Source: Macrostomum hystrix
Taxonomy: Eukaryota > Platyhelminthes > Macrostomidae
DNA length: 64,000 bases
Reading direction: 5' to 3'
Assembly: GCA_950097015.1 (NCBI GenBank)
Contig: CATNEN010000011.1
Location: 1,906,001-1,970,000 of the forward strand
Part shown: positions 12,101 through 23,589 of the stretch, piece after piece
Position numbering within the stretch: position 1 is the first letter of the stretch
Layout: the number at the start of each line of letters is the position of its first letter
The notes under the pieces: model-generated
Seen by the model: only the letters and a program-made list of their open reading frames with translations
Databases searched by the model: none
What the model was told of the DNA's origin: nothing
Made by a program: the position numbers and the translations under genes

Positions 12101-13106
12101 GATAGTAAAAGTGCAGGGATTTGAAGTTCTTCTGCAAAAATTAAAAGCAAACTTTACTTACAGCTCTCTTCTAGCTTTTGCAGTTTCTTCTTTAAGTAGT
12201 TGAGCATAGTTCTCATCTTTGTCTGCCTTAAAATTTATTGAGATTAGGATTTCATTTTAGGAATAAAACAACAAGTAAATAGGCCTAGAGAACTAATTAC
12301 ATTTATTTGTCAAGAAGCACAGTTGTGAATTTTTTTTGGGGCAAAAATCATGAACATTTTTGCACAAATTCACAAAAATTCTACAGTCTGGCTTACTGGC
12401 TAGAATTATGACATAGAAATTCCTTTCTTTCTTTCAAAGCACCACAAAAATCAATGGATTTATATACATGGCCAAATAGAGCTGCTTAAACTAGGTGCCC
12501 CTTGACTTTATTTCACATTTATTCTCTCAAATAACTGCAATTTATTCACTTCTAATGTAATCATACATTTTCTAGTGTTTAGCATTTGCTTTAAATAGCA
12601 GTTCTAGTAGGGCCTATCTAGTGGTAAACAGGGGGATGTCATGTCAGAAATATTGGGTTTGAGGTTATAGCTAATTTTTTTTCAAAAGGAAGCAGTAACT
12701 ATATTTCTGCTTTACTAATTAATGGTAATCAGGGAATTATAAATCAAGCTAGGCTAGCTACTCAATCAAAGTGCTTTGACACACTGTAGGCCCTACAAAA
12801 AAACAAAATAGTAAGATTTTGAAGCATTGCTTTACAACAAAGTTAGATCAATTATAATTGAACTACAAACAATAACATAATTAAACTACAATAAAAAAGC
12901 TACCAAATAATTTTTCATCATTTAGCAAACTCACTGATGTTACGATGCATTTAGCTAATGAACATATTAATCACTTTAAAACATAATTTGTTGGCCTTAT
13001 AAAAATACATAGACAACCTTTTTATTTTACATACCTTTCTAGGAACAAGATCAAAACATCCTTGTGGGACCCAACAATGACTTGGGAAGAACTTTTTATC
13101 AGCCAT
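9168..13106 (-). CDS. PWP1: PWP1, WD40-repeat ribosome-biogenesis protein
   Basis: Five exons on the minus strand, in order: 13106-13035, 12226-12162, 11608-11148, 10501-10329, 9698-9168. All junction phases match, giving 433 aa. PWP1 is a nucleolar WD40 protein that promotes rRNA gene transcription and pre-60S maturation. Diagnostic segments are the N-terminal WVPQG motif, an acidic Asp/Glu run, PTDNLIVVAQV, HVYNEPNKQFYVH, AVQLWDLDLVE, GHKDAVLDLAWNP with ASASADKKVGLWD, and LLLTGGYDSKARLVDCR. These occur in the same order in fungal and vertebrate PWP1. It is somewhat shorter than the human protein (about 500 aa), mostly in the linkers. The intron 9699-10328 is filled by a minisatellite, and a SINE pair lies in the introns around 10.6-12.0 kb. 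The 5' end lies 378 bp from the divergent DNAAF8-like gene. Family call is firm; the small exon at 12162-12226 rests on phase and consensus. Confidence 0.9.
9740..10245. repeat. minisatellite, about 36-nt unit, about 14 copies (PWP1 intron)
   Basis: Units with AAATTATCCCTATTGTGAT and CCCAGTAACCTGGTAGC. It spans most of the 630-bp PWP1 intron, starting about 80 nt from one splice site and ending about 85 nt from the other. Confidence 0.9.
10638..10995 (+). mobile_element. SINE family 1, near-full-length copy
   Basis: tRNA-like head with A box (TGGCAGAGCGGTTAACGCG) and B box (GAGCTCGATTCC), about 290 nt of body (CACAGTGAGAGTGTACACTG, GAGTCAGCGAAATGGGCAG, GGTCTACAGTGTCACCAATT), and a 3' simple tail of AAT/ATT triplets. 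It lies in the PWP1 intron 10502-11147, in the antisense orientation to the gene. Best reference copy of this family in the window. Confidence 0.85.
11671..12015 (+). mobile_element. SINE family 1, diverged copy
   Basis: Same layout as the copy at 10638 (head with GAGCTCGATTTTGACC, body words GTGAGTGTGTGCC and GAGTCAGCAGACTAGGCTG, tail of ATT triplets) but with many substitutions, so older. It lies in the PWP1 intron 11609-12161. Confidence 0.75.
12227..13034 (-). other. PWP1 intron 1
   Basis: AT-rich intron with no repeat array and no recognised element. GTATGT donor at 13034-13029; the acceptor is TTTTAAG before 12226. Confidence 0.6.
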
Positions 13107-13484
13107 GTGTTTTCGTTTATCCAAAAGCGGCAAAAATCACAGAAGTTAGTGTAAGAGAAAATAAGACCGAACAGTATAAGCAACGAAAACGCTATGAATT
13201 TCTTGCTAAGAAGAAAACCACGTGTTGTTTGATGGTTCTAGGAAAATAAGAAAGTAATATTTAAATAAATCCTTCCGTATTTTTTGAGCTTATGTGCCCT
13301 TCTAAAAAGTCTTGCTGATTATCCGAATGTGCAAGTAGTTTTAAAGTTTTTTAAATACTAGAGTTTTTGTTCAGTTTGCAGATAACTTTTGCAGATTCCA
13401 GCGTTGTGTGCCAATTTGACTTGACACTATGAGGCTTATAAAAATCTGGGTAGTTTAGTACGACTTTTCTTTCGATCTTTAGGC
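13107..13484. promoter_or_regulatory. 378-bp divergent promoter region between PWP1 and the DNAAF8-like gene
   Basis: The two start codons (13106 on minus, 13485 on plus) are separated by 378 bp of AT-rich DNA without repeats. The two genes may share a bidirectional promoter. I saw no TATA box in a clear position and no full X-box. Confidence 0.5.
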
Positions 13485-16400
13485 ATGGATCAAAAAGAGA
13501 ATTTTGATCTAAACTTTAAGCTCCCTGAAATTCATTTTAGTGATGATGAAAACGACGATGACACATCCTCACTTGGAGGATCGAATGTAAGTTTATAAAC
13601 AGAATAGAAAACCATTATAGCACATTATGTTTTATCTTTTTTATTTATAGGCTATTTATATTTTCGTTGAAGTTCGTTTTTAATCACTTTTATCACTTTA
13701 TGTGTTTAGTTGCTATATTTTAATGGCGATAAAAAAATTATACTTAGTAAACAAATGAAAAATATCAAGGATTATTTTACGTTTATTCATAAGCTCGTTT
13801 TTGGTTCTAATTTCATAAAATGCGTATATAACATCAACATGTAGACATCTATGGCGCAATCATGCAACAGTTAAAAAATTATCTTCTGATTTGATAATTG
13901 CTGCCGTCCTTAGTTTCGATTTTTTACAATCAAATTTTCAGATACAAATATTCTCGCGACCGACGCTTGGAAACGATAACAATAGTGATCTGGATCTCAG
14001 CTTTCTTGACGTAAGCTGTTAACTTTTGGTTCTTCTAAAAGCACGAAAATTTGTGATGGAATGCACTAGTTTTATTAGTCTAGAGTGCGTCCACGAATCT
14101 ACGTGATTTTGATCAAATCTGCCTCCCACTGACAGCACGACTCCAGCTCCCAGGATTGGCTGACTGCCTCAGACGCTGCGGCTCTCGGCTCTCTCGACGA
14201 CGATGTACTGGAATTTCCTGAACCGGCTCGCGACGTCGCCGCGGCATCCGCGCCGCGTAAATCAGATTTTTCAGGCGAAACTCGGTGGCATTCCGGATCG
14301 ACAACGAAGGTCACTTCATCTGGCACCCAGTGCGACAGTGACTCCAGTACATTGCCGAAACGGTTTGCGTCAACAGGAACATCGACGTTGACAAATGCTT
14401 CGATTGCGTCGTCGGGTCAGACGCCCACAAAGACAGCGACATTGGATAGAAACGCCAACAACTGGGCGCCATTGAAACTAGGCGATGTTGCCGACGTCGA
14501 GTTGTCGAAGGTTTTGGATCAGCTGAAGCTGCCAAATGTCCCTGATGCAACAGTGGACAGTTGGATGGTGCCGTCAGAACCGGCTACTGGTGAGGCGTGA
14601 CTGAGAATAGGAATTCCAACTGTATTGCTTGGTTTAATAATCGATTTCTTACTTCTAGACTCCGAGCGTCACGAGGAGCTGATGCGGCAGCTCAGTCAGC
14701 ACAGTCTTCTATTCAGCGCGCAGCCGTCTTCATCTTCGTCGCTGACATCGCAGGCAGTTAATCCGGCATTCGGTCAAAGTTCAACAAAAGCTAACAGAGG
14801 CAGCGCAATTTCTTCCGCTACTACTAAGAGTAGTGCAATAGCGACTGCCGACTCGCTAACCGAGCGAGTGCTGCAAGCCATGGAGTCTGTGGCCAAGAGA
14901 CCAACGGTTTGCGTTGACCTAAGGCACAGCCAGGCTGCCAACCTGCAGATGTCCGACCTGCTCAGATTTGGGCCGTCTGACACTACAGCTGAAGGTGCCA
15001 ACGGCGACAACAGAGACGCCAGCAGCTCCGAGGATGAAGGGGAAGCAGCGTCGGGTGGCGGCCTCTGGCTGGATTCTTATCGACGGGCAAAGAATTCGGG
15101 ATGGTGAGTTCGAGCTTCGAGTTAATTACATAATAATCAACTATGTCTTCAACAATAAAGGCCGACATGGTTGCATGATGAAAATTTGTGAGCAGAAAAA
15201 GTTAAGCCCTAGAAATTTCTTGCGGAAAATTGCCTGGCACTACTATACTTCTAAGTAGGGTAGTTAATTTCAAGTAAAAAATCGTGTTTTATGTCTGAAT
15301 TGTTCTTTTTTCACAGGCCGGCTAAACCTGGCGATTCCAAGGTTGCAGCTCAGAAGGTCGCGGCAACTGCTGGTGGCAGTGCGTCGCAGACCACAGCTGG
15401 AATGCAATCAGTGCCAAAAGAGAACGGACTGCAACAGCAGACAGCCGGTGGAGAATTGTCGAGTTTATCAGTGACGGCTGATTTGCCTGCCAAAAATGCC
15501 GCAGCAGAGCAGACATTGTCCCCAGCATCTGAGCTAGAGAAGAAATTGGAAGCTATGTAAGCGCAGTTCAGTAAATTTCTCTTAATGAAATCCATTCTTC
15601 TGATTCTTAGAAAACTTCTGGCTCAGGGATTCGAGTTCCGGGACTTTGGTCAGACGCTCTGTCACTCTCCCTTCGAGGGTGCCCTTTAAGCTGTCATGCA
15701 ATGGCACATCATTTGGTGACATTAGACCTGCACCCAGCGAGGAGGCAATTCTGCTTATTTCGCTGACTTCTGAGCACCCACGCACACAGATACCGTACTC
15801 AGGCACACGCTTACACAGGTGTGTACATCTGCCCTGACTTTCTCATCGTCAGGCAGTGTACACTCTCACTGTGCCTTGGAGTTTGGCTCTCAAGGGCGTG
15901 AATTGCACGACAAGCCCCAAATGAATGTGGCCTCACTGCGGAATCGAGCTCAGGGACCTTGGTGCGAGAGGCAAATGCGTTAACCGTTTTGCCACTGACC
16001 CCCAACCCGTTCGTTAAGAATGGCATGAATGGCGTAAATAATTCTGTTCATGCGTCCTACGAAACCAATGCCACTTTGCTACTTAACCATGCTCAAACTA
16101 AACTCAAATTCCAACTCATCCGTTCAAGGCGCCAACGAGAGGCCGAGCTATCTCGACGTCGCTCCCTCCTGCAGTCCCTCCGCGACCTGTCACCCAGCCT
16201 GCTAGCAGTGGGACTCGAGCCCGTTGCTCACGACGACATCAGCTTCACTGAGCCGCCTGCCGAGCCACTGGACCCATCAGGTCGCGACTCCGATGATCTG
16301 CTACTCCTGGAAGCTCGCCTCAGCCCCTGCGGCCAGCTTCTTGGACCCGACGGACGCCCGTTAGACGTCGCCGACACGTATAGGGACGCCACGTACCACT

Positions 16401-19400
16401 GCCTGCTGGCGTGGCTCATCAGCTTGTCCGGGCCGCGACCGAAGCCGCACGATCCGCTGCATGTTCTGGGACTTCGCCAGCTGGCCGACTGGCACAGCGT
16501 CGGCAACATCCGCCTGCAGGTGGCCGCCTGCGCCAATCGCCAGGTGACGCTGCACCGATTTCTAGCCGACTGCAGCTTGGCCAAGGCCTGCTCAGCCTGG
16601 CTCAAACTTGAGTCCGCCGACTTCTTCATCAGTCGGCATCCTCTGGCAGCTCTGCTCGGCGTCAGTCGTTCGATGGACGGCAAAGCCATTGGCGCTGATC
16701 GGGTGTCATTGTTCTGGCACCCGCTGAGACGAGAGCCGTCTGGGTTGGCTGAGCACTGGCCGCCCTGCTCGCTTCCCATGGAGGCGTCGGTCCTGGAGTT
16801 GGACAGAGACCTGGTGGCCGGGGAGCCGAACCTGATGCTGCGTCTGCTACGAGCCACGACAGCAGCCGGCTGCGACATTTCCGGAATTCGTCTGGTCTAT
16901 CCTACGGCTGCGGTGCCGAAGCCAACAGTTGCCCTGGCTGTGCGTGGCTGCGGCGCTGTTGCGGCGATGCGCAACATTGGCGGCGTTTTTGAAGGCCGGC
17001 GAGACGGCTGGGCGGTCAGCCGCTTTGTGGAGAGCGTGCCGAGGTAATCAATGGGATTTCTTGCTGTTGATTCGACTACGAAATGGGATTTCGACTACGA
17101 AATGGGATTTCGACTACGAAATGGGATTTCGACTACGAAATGGGATTTTGACTACGAAATTGGATTTCGACTACGAAATAGGATTTCGACTACGAAATGG
17201 GATTTCGACTACGAAATGGGATTTCGACTACGAAATGGGATTTCGACTACGAAATGGGATTTCGACTAGGAAATGGGATTTTGACTACAAAATGGGATTT
17301 TAACTACGAAATGGGATTTCGACTACGAAATGGGATTTTGACTACGAAATGGGATTTTGACTACGAAATGGGATTTCGACTACGAAATGGGATTTTAACT
17401 ACAAAACGTGATTTTGACTACGAAATGGAATTTTATACTTCAAGATGGGACTATTTACTTAGAAATGGGATATTTTCAAACAACTGGATTTTGACTGTGC
17501 CTTCTTTTTTCAAATTCCCAGGGACTTATCCCGCTATTTCGGAGGCCGCGTCTCGCCTAAAATCACAGCGTCGCAGTTGCGAGCCCTGGCTCCCGACAGG
17601 GAAGAAGCTGGATTAACTGCCAGACTGCTCACGGCAGCACCGCTTGAGGACATGGCCCTGCTGGCCTCTCCACTCATCACCGAGATCGGATGGGTGAGAA
17701 ATGGAGAGAAACAGCAGATTTTAGGGATAATTTTCGGGGAGTCTTTTCGACGTTTGGCTAATTCTTGGATAATTGTACGCGGGACAATTGTCCGTGGTAT
17801 AATTGTCCGTGGGATAATTGTCCGTGGGATAATTGTAAGTGGGATAATTGTCCGTGGGATAATTGTACGTAGGATAATTGTCCGTGGGATAATTGTCCGT
17901 GGGATAATTGTCCGTGGGATAATTGTAAGTAGGATAATTGTCCGTAGGATAATTGTAAGTGGGATAATTGTACGTAGGATAATTGTCCGTGGGATAATTG
18001 TCCGTGGGATAATTGTCCGTGGGATGATTGTACGTAGGATAATTGTCCGTGGGATAATTGTCCGTGGGATAATTGTCCGTGGGATAATTGTCCGTGGGAT
18101 AATTTTCCGTGGGATAATTGTAAGTGGGATAATTGTCCGTGGGATAATTGTACGTGGGATAATTGTCCGTGGGATTATTGTACGTAGGATAATTGTCCGT
18201 GGGATAATTGTCCGTGGGATAATTGTCCATGGGATAATTTTCCGAACGATTGTTGGCTGTGGGGTTATTTTCCATCATAAAATTTCCCCGTTCGATGATC
18301 ATCCGTGGCATAATTTTTCCCGCAATAATTTTGAGTTATTTAATTATCTCAGGTGCTTCATCTGGCCAGCGAGAGCGGCTTCGCTCTGATTGGCTGTCGC
18401 AGGGTGCAGCTGCACAAAGAGGAGCTGGCTAGCCAATTAGGCATGGCCGAGAGCCAGGCCGCCTGCTTCTCCAACGGTGTCGGCTGCGTGCTGCTGCTGC
18501 GCCGGGAGAACGCCCTGCATCACGCTGGCGCCTTCATCCAGACTGCGGTGCGAGAGATCAAGTCGCGACGACAGCTGGGTGAGTTCACCTGTTAGACAGA
18601 AATGAACTCACCTGTTAGACAGATAGTATCACCTGTTACACTGATAGTATCACCTGTTAGACAGCTATCGTGTCACCTGTTAGACAGATATGGTGTCACC
18701 TGTTAGACAGATAGTATCACCTGTAAGACAGATAGGGTCACCTGTTAGGCAGATAGCATCACCTGTGAGACAGATAGCATCACCTGTTAGACAGATAGTG
18801 TCGCCTGTTAGACAGCTATGGTGTCACCTGTTGGACAGATAGGGTCACCTGTTAGACAGATAGTATCACCTGTAAGACAGATAGGGTCACCTGTTAGGCA
18901 GATAGCATCACCTGTGAGACAGATAGCATCACCTGTTAGACAGATAGGGTCACCTGTTAGGCAGATAGCATCACCTGTTAGACAGCTATGGTGTCACCTG
19001 TTGGACAGATAGGGTCACCTGTTAGACAGATAGGATCACATGTTAGACAGCTATGGTGTCACCTGTTAGACATATAGCGTCACCTGTTAGACAGATAGGA
19101 TCACCTGTTAGACAGATAGGGTCACCTGTTAGACAGATAGTGTCACCTGTTAGACAGCTATGGTGTCACCTGTTGGACAGATAGGGTCACCTGTTAGACA
19201 GATAGGATCACCTGTTAGACAGCTATGGTGTCACCTGTTAGACAGATAGGATCACCTGTTATACAGCTATGACGTCACCTGTTAGACATATAGGGTCACC
19301 TGTTAGACACATAGGATCACCTGTTAGACAGCTATGGTGTCACCTGTTAGACATATAGCGTCAACTGTTAGGCAGATAGGGTCACCTGTTAGACAGATAG

Positions 19401-22400
19401 GATCACCTGTTAGACAGATAGGATCACCTGTTAGACAGATAGTGTCACCTGTTAGACAGCTATGGTGTCACCTGTTGGACAGATAGGGTCACCTGTTAGA
19501 CAGATAGGATCACCTGTTATACAGCTATGGTGTCACCTGTTAGACAGATAGGGTCACCTGTTAGGCAGATAGGGTCACCTGTTAGACAGATAGGGTCACC
19601 TGTTAGACAGATAGTGTCACCTGTTAGACAGCTATGGTGTCACCTGTTAGACATATAGCGTCAACTGTTAGGCAGATAGGGTCACCTGTTAGACAGATAG
19701 GATCACCTGTTAGACAGATAGGGTCACCTGTTAGACAGATACTATGTCACCTGTTTGACAGCTATGATGTCACTTGTTTGACAGCTCTGGTGACACCGTT
19801 AGACAGAGAACGTCAAATTAACTGATAGTGTATAGAACAATCGAATCATGTAATCCTCACTTTATCCATTCCCTAATTAGGTGCCCCAGCGTCGCTTCTG
19901 TTCTTCGCTGTTCCTTACCTGGTGACGGTGCTGCAGACAGTTCACTGCACCCGAATCGAGTCGGTGAGAAATTTCGTGATTTAGAAGGCCAAAGTAGTGG
20001 TTAATAAAAATTGTAATATTCACGGAACAGACATTAACCCCTAGTTATGCAAGCCTGCAACGACAATTGCAATACCCGAACGCCAAATAACCCAACCTGA
20101 ACCCGCAGTTACCCAACCTGAAACTACAGTTACCCAACCTGAACCTACAGTTACCCAACCTGAACCCGCAGTTACCCAACCTGAAACTACAGTTACCCAA
20201 CCTGAACCTACAGTTACCCAACCTGAACCTACAGTTACCCAACCTGAAACTACAGTTACCCAACCTGAAACTACAGTTACCCAACCTGAACCTACAGTTA
20301 CCCAACCTGAAACTACAGTTACCCAACCTGAACCTACAGTTACCCAACCTGAACCTACAGTTACCCAACCTGAACCTACAGTTACCCAACCTGAACCTAC
20401 AGTTACCCAACCTGAACCAATAGTTACCCAACCTGAAACTACAGTTACCCAACCTGAACCTACAGTTACCCAACCTGAACCAATAGTTACCCAACCTGAA
20501 ACTACAGTTACCCAACCTGAACCTAAAGTTACCCAACCTGAACCTACAGTTACCCAACCTGAACCTACAGTTACCCAACCTGAACCTACAGTTACCCAAC
20601 CTGAACCTACATTTACCCAACCTGAACCTACATTTACCCAACCTGAACCTACATTTACCCAACCTGAACCAATAGTTACCCAACCTGAACCCCCAGTTAC
20701 CCAACCTGAACCCCCAGTTACCCAACCTGAACCTACAGTTACCCAACCTGAACCCGCAGTTACCCAACCTGAACCCCCATTTACCCAACCTGAACCCGCA
20801 GTTACCCAAAATGAACCCGCAGTTACCCAACCTGAACCTACAGTTTACACAACCTGAACCCGCAGTTACCCAACCTGAACCTACAGTTTACACAACCTGA
20901 ACCCGCAGTTACCCAAGCTGAAGACAGATGCTCACCGTGTGGAAGATTGCCGTTTCGCCGACCAGGAGCAGCTGGCGGCTCTGCTGATTTCTGGCCGAAA
21001 TTTCCAGGCCATCGCCGCCCAGCTGCTGGACCAGTTCGCCGATCTGGAGCTGCTGGGCTTAAAGTGTCTGTCGCGACTGCCGCAGCTGCATTCTCACTTC
21101 GTTGCCGAGCTGTTGCTAGGCGAAGGCGGCGGCGGGGGCGCCGAGTGGAGAGCAGCCAAGCCGCTGATGGAGCAGCCGGCGCTGGTGTTTGTGATTCGCG
21201 GAGTCGGCCTAATGCAGCGGCTGGCGGAGCTGATGCCGCATTATCCCACCTGTGGGGATTATCGGGTACTGCACACAGGCAGCTGGCATCAGGCCTACAG
21301 GTAGGCGGAGTGTAAAGAGTTCGAATCGCAGCCAATTGTTAATCTAATTATTCACTTGCAGTAGCTGTACAATGGGTAAAAATTTAAGTGGGTGTAGTAG
21401 TAGCCTCCGTTGTCCACGGACTGAATTGTTGTACACAGCATCTGACACAACTGGGCTAAGTTGCATTGGTGAAAAAAATGTAAGTGACCTTCTTTTAAGT
21501 TTTCTTTTAGTTTTGGATTTACGGTAGAAAGACAACGCTATTTCCCCTGGGGATTTTTAAATACCCACTGCCTACTTCACGATAGCTCCCAAACCGAATT
21601 ACCGATTTTCGTGAAAGTCCACCTCATGGAACAAAGTTTTCCACTCTTTTAAAATACCGGTCTTACTGCTTTCTACTGGTCTTGCTACTTGAAGAACCTT
21701 TTTTACCCGGAAACACAGAAACTTAATAGCTCTTCCCGCATTTTTTCGTGAGATTCTTAGCAGATGCGCTACTGTTAGTAGTGCACTGTGAATTTATATA
21801 GCTTTTCTATCGAGTTTCTTACTGATATCAGCATTAAAATGAAATGAATCGAATCGAATAGCCAGAGTCCAACTGCTTTCCTGCCTCATTTCCAGTCTGA
21901 CACGCAACTTTTTCGCCGATTTCGAACTATTTGAATGCCCCGATCGTCGAGCATGTCTACTCACCTGTCCGCCTGCGGTTTCGGCCACCGAATCGTCGGC
22001 GGAGATCGCTGCTCAAACTGTGCTCTCACAGCTAAGGCATCCGGGACCAGATCGCATTGCTAGCCGAAGTATTTTGCTGTTGAGCGGAGCCGGCAATTCT
22101 CACGACGATGATCAGCATTGGTTACTGAGAGCCGTTGCTAGGGTGGCGCGTCTGGTTGCTAGGGACTCGTTCGACCTGGACTGGCTCGGTTTGGTTGAGC
22201 CGCAACAATCGAAGGAGGAGGAGGGAGGTCAGAGAGCTGTGGAAGGCATCCATTGCGTGATGCGGCTGCGCAGAGAGAACGCAGTCGCCGCTCTGGCTTC
22301 ACGCCGGTCTGCCCTGGTGGAAGCTCTTCCGTCACGGATGATCGCCAGGGTGCCAGCCAGCTGGCGCCAGATGATTGACGTCGAGCAGATGCTGAGCTTG

Positions 22401-23420
22401 GATCGAGTGGTAAGCTTTTGAAATAGTATTTTTATCGTTGACCTTGAGTTTGACCTTGTGGTTTGACCTTGTAATTGACCTCGTGGCTGACCTCGTGGTT
22501 GACCTTAAGTTTGACCTTGAGTTCCTCAAGGTTAAAAATAGCGCGGTCTTCCTACTGTTATAAAAACGTCAAACCTCTCGACTACACAACAGATCGGAGC
22601 CAACGATGAGCTCTTCTCATCCCAGCAGCCTCCGTCAGCTGTCGCAGTCAGCAATCGCTATTCTGTCAACGCGTCGCCATCCGCGTCGACGACCGCCGCC
22701 AGCGACTGCGTCGGAGTTCTCTGGCGTCTACCGGAAGAACCGCTGCCTCTGCTGGCTCGACTGTGCGACCTGCTGCATCGGCGTGGCGTCCAGCTGATCG
22801 GTCTGAGAAGTCTCCGTCTGGACAACGTTTCGCCGGGCCGATGCGCCAGTGTTGGGCGCGACCTTCGACTGCGTCGCCTACTGGACAGCGCTGACGATCG
22901 TCGTGATCGAAGTCAGCTAGAAGCCGTGCTGACTGTAAGACTCAGGGGCACCTCCTGAATCTTTCCGTACACACCTAGACTACATTAGGACACCTTCAGA
23001 TACTCGTACTAGATTCTCGCTCCAGACACACATTCTGTACACCATCTTAAAGCAATAGAACCCTTACAGTTGTTGTTTGCTCTTTTCAGAACAAAGACGA
23101 GCTGTTGCCAGGCACTTATTTGGTCTTCGTCCTGGAGGGAAATCTCGTGTCACTGGGCCTGCCTAACTACCTGACGTACGTGGCCTTATAAAAATTGAAT
23201 CCCTTAATATTTGCAACTATCATCTCTCACATCCGCTGATTCTCAACATTCCAGTGAGTCGGTGCCGCCAGATTCCACTGGGCTTCTGTCTCACCTGGGC
23301 CACCCGCCGGTTGTCTATCAGACCGAAGGTGCCACAGCTGGCGCGGTTCATCTGGCTAACCGACTGAGCCTGTCGCTACTACCTAGCAACCTAATTGTTT
23401 GCCTTGACAACGCGGCTTGA
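13485..23420 (+). CDS. DNAAF8: DNAAF8/C16orf71-like dynein assembly factor with tandem degenerate NDK-like modules
   Basis: Fourteen exons with matching phases: 13485-13586, 13942-14010, 14136-14589, 14659-15103, 15317-15556, 16129-17043, 17522-17693, 18353-18578, 19881-19963, 20909 or 20924 to 21300, 21896-22409, 22593-22934, 23090-23175, 23255-23420; about 1396-1401 aa. N-terminal segments follow vertebrate C16orf71/DNAAF8 in order: an acidic start, LKLGDVADVELSKVLDQL, HEELMRQLSQH, PTVCVDLRHS, then an SSSEDEGEAA acidic run. DNAAF8 acts in cytoplasmic preassembly of outer-arm axonemal dyneins. From exon 6 on there are about four modules patterned like nucleoside diphosphate kinase: a strand-helix opening (as EASVLELDRDLVAGEP) paired with a GxN-like strand (MRLRRENAVAALASR, LLLRRENALHHAG). 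I see no NxxHGSD catalytic histidine motif, so kinase activity is unlikely. Human DNAAF8 lacks this C-terminal part. At least five introns hold minisatellites. The family call rests on remembered similarity; the NDK-like reading is inference. Confidence 0.75.
15645..16005 (-). mobile_element. SINE family 1, two reverse-oriented pieces in a DNAAF8 intron
   Basis: Reverse copy with body at about 15690-15900 (TTGGTGACATTAGACC, CACAGGTGTGTACATCTG, TCAGGCAGTGTACACTCTCA) and tRNA-like head at about 15935-16000 (GAATCGAGCTCAGGGACC). A second diverged tRNA-like head lies at about 15605-15680 (reverse complement includes AGTGACAGAGCGTCTGACC and GAACTCGAATCCC). Intron 15557-16128 is therefore almost wholly SINE, and its acceptor lies just beyond. 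Confidence 0.75.
17053..17475. repeat. minisatellite, 19-nt unit, about 20 copies (DNAAF8 intron)
   Basis: Unit GGGATTTCGACTACGAAAT. It begins within about 10 nt of the donor at 17044 and fills most of intron 17044-17521. The open frames through it are artefacts. Confidence 0.95.
17765..18245. repeat. minisatellite, 15-nt unit, about 31 copies (DNAAF8 intron)
   Basis: Unit GGGATAATTGTCCGT with TAAGT, TACGT and AGGAT variants. It fills the centre of intron 17694-18352. The 15-nt period leaves both strands open, giving long false reading frames. Confidence 0.95.
18585..19800. repeat. minisatellite, about 21-nt unit, about 57 copies (DNAAF8 intron)
   Basis: Units around CACCTGTTAGACAGATAGG. 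The first copy starts immediately after the donor hexanucleotide at 18579, and the array fills nearly all of intron 18579-19880. Subtypes with CAGCTATGGTGT recur periodically. Confidence 0.95.
20085..20908. repeat. minisatellite, 21-nt unit, about 39 copies, reaching a splice acceptor
   Basis: Unit made of ACCCAACCTGAACC plus TACAGTT or CGCAGTT. It fills intron 19964-20908, and the last copy ends in CCGCAG, the probable acceptor of the next DNAAF8 exon. The antisense frame is open for about 260 codons only because the period is 21. Confidence 0.95.
21301..21895 (+). other. DNAAF8 intron carrying a SINE family 2 fragment
   Basis: GTAGGC donor at 21301 and TTCCAG acceptor at 21895. About 21315-21475 resembles the body of the SINE at 32048 (GCAGTAGCTGTACAATGGGT, TGTCCACGGACTGAATTG, ACACAACTGGGC). 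The rest is AT-rich with nothing recognised. Confidence 0.5.
22435..22525. repeat. short tandem array, about 11-13-nt unit (DNAAF8 intron)
   Basis: Degenerate copies of TTGACCTTGTGG or TTGACCTTGAG inside the 183-bp intron 22410-22592, seven to eight copies. Confidence 0.8.
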
Positions 23421-23589
23421 ATCGATGACTATCCCTTCTTTTTTACGAAATTATAGGAAATCTTGATTGACTTCTAAGAAGACATTTAGGGGATATTTTG
23501 GAGATATGATTTACGTAAAGTTCGATTTGCTAATTTGTTTTCCGGTCCCTTTGTTACGCTAATTCAAATGTATTTAAATATATTACACT

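Noticed and set aside
15611-15687. Possible DNAAF8 exon (reads KLLAQGFEFRDFGQTL in phase with exon 5)
   Set aside because: The stretch is the reverse complement of a diverged SINE tRNA-like head and hits a stop; the acceptor at 16128 also matches in phase and continues into conserved coding sequence.
17577-18389. 270-codon plus frame and 196-codon minus frame with periodic peptides
   Set aside because: Artefacts of a 15-nt repeat in an intron; only the two ends overlap real DNAAF8 exons.
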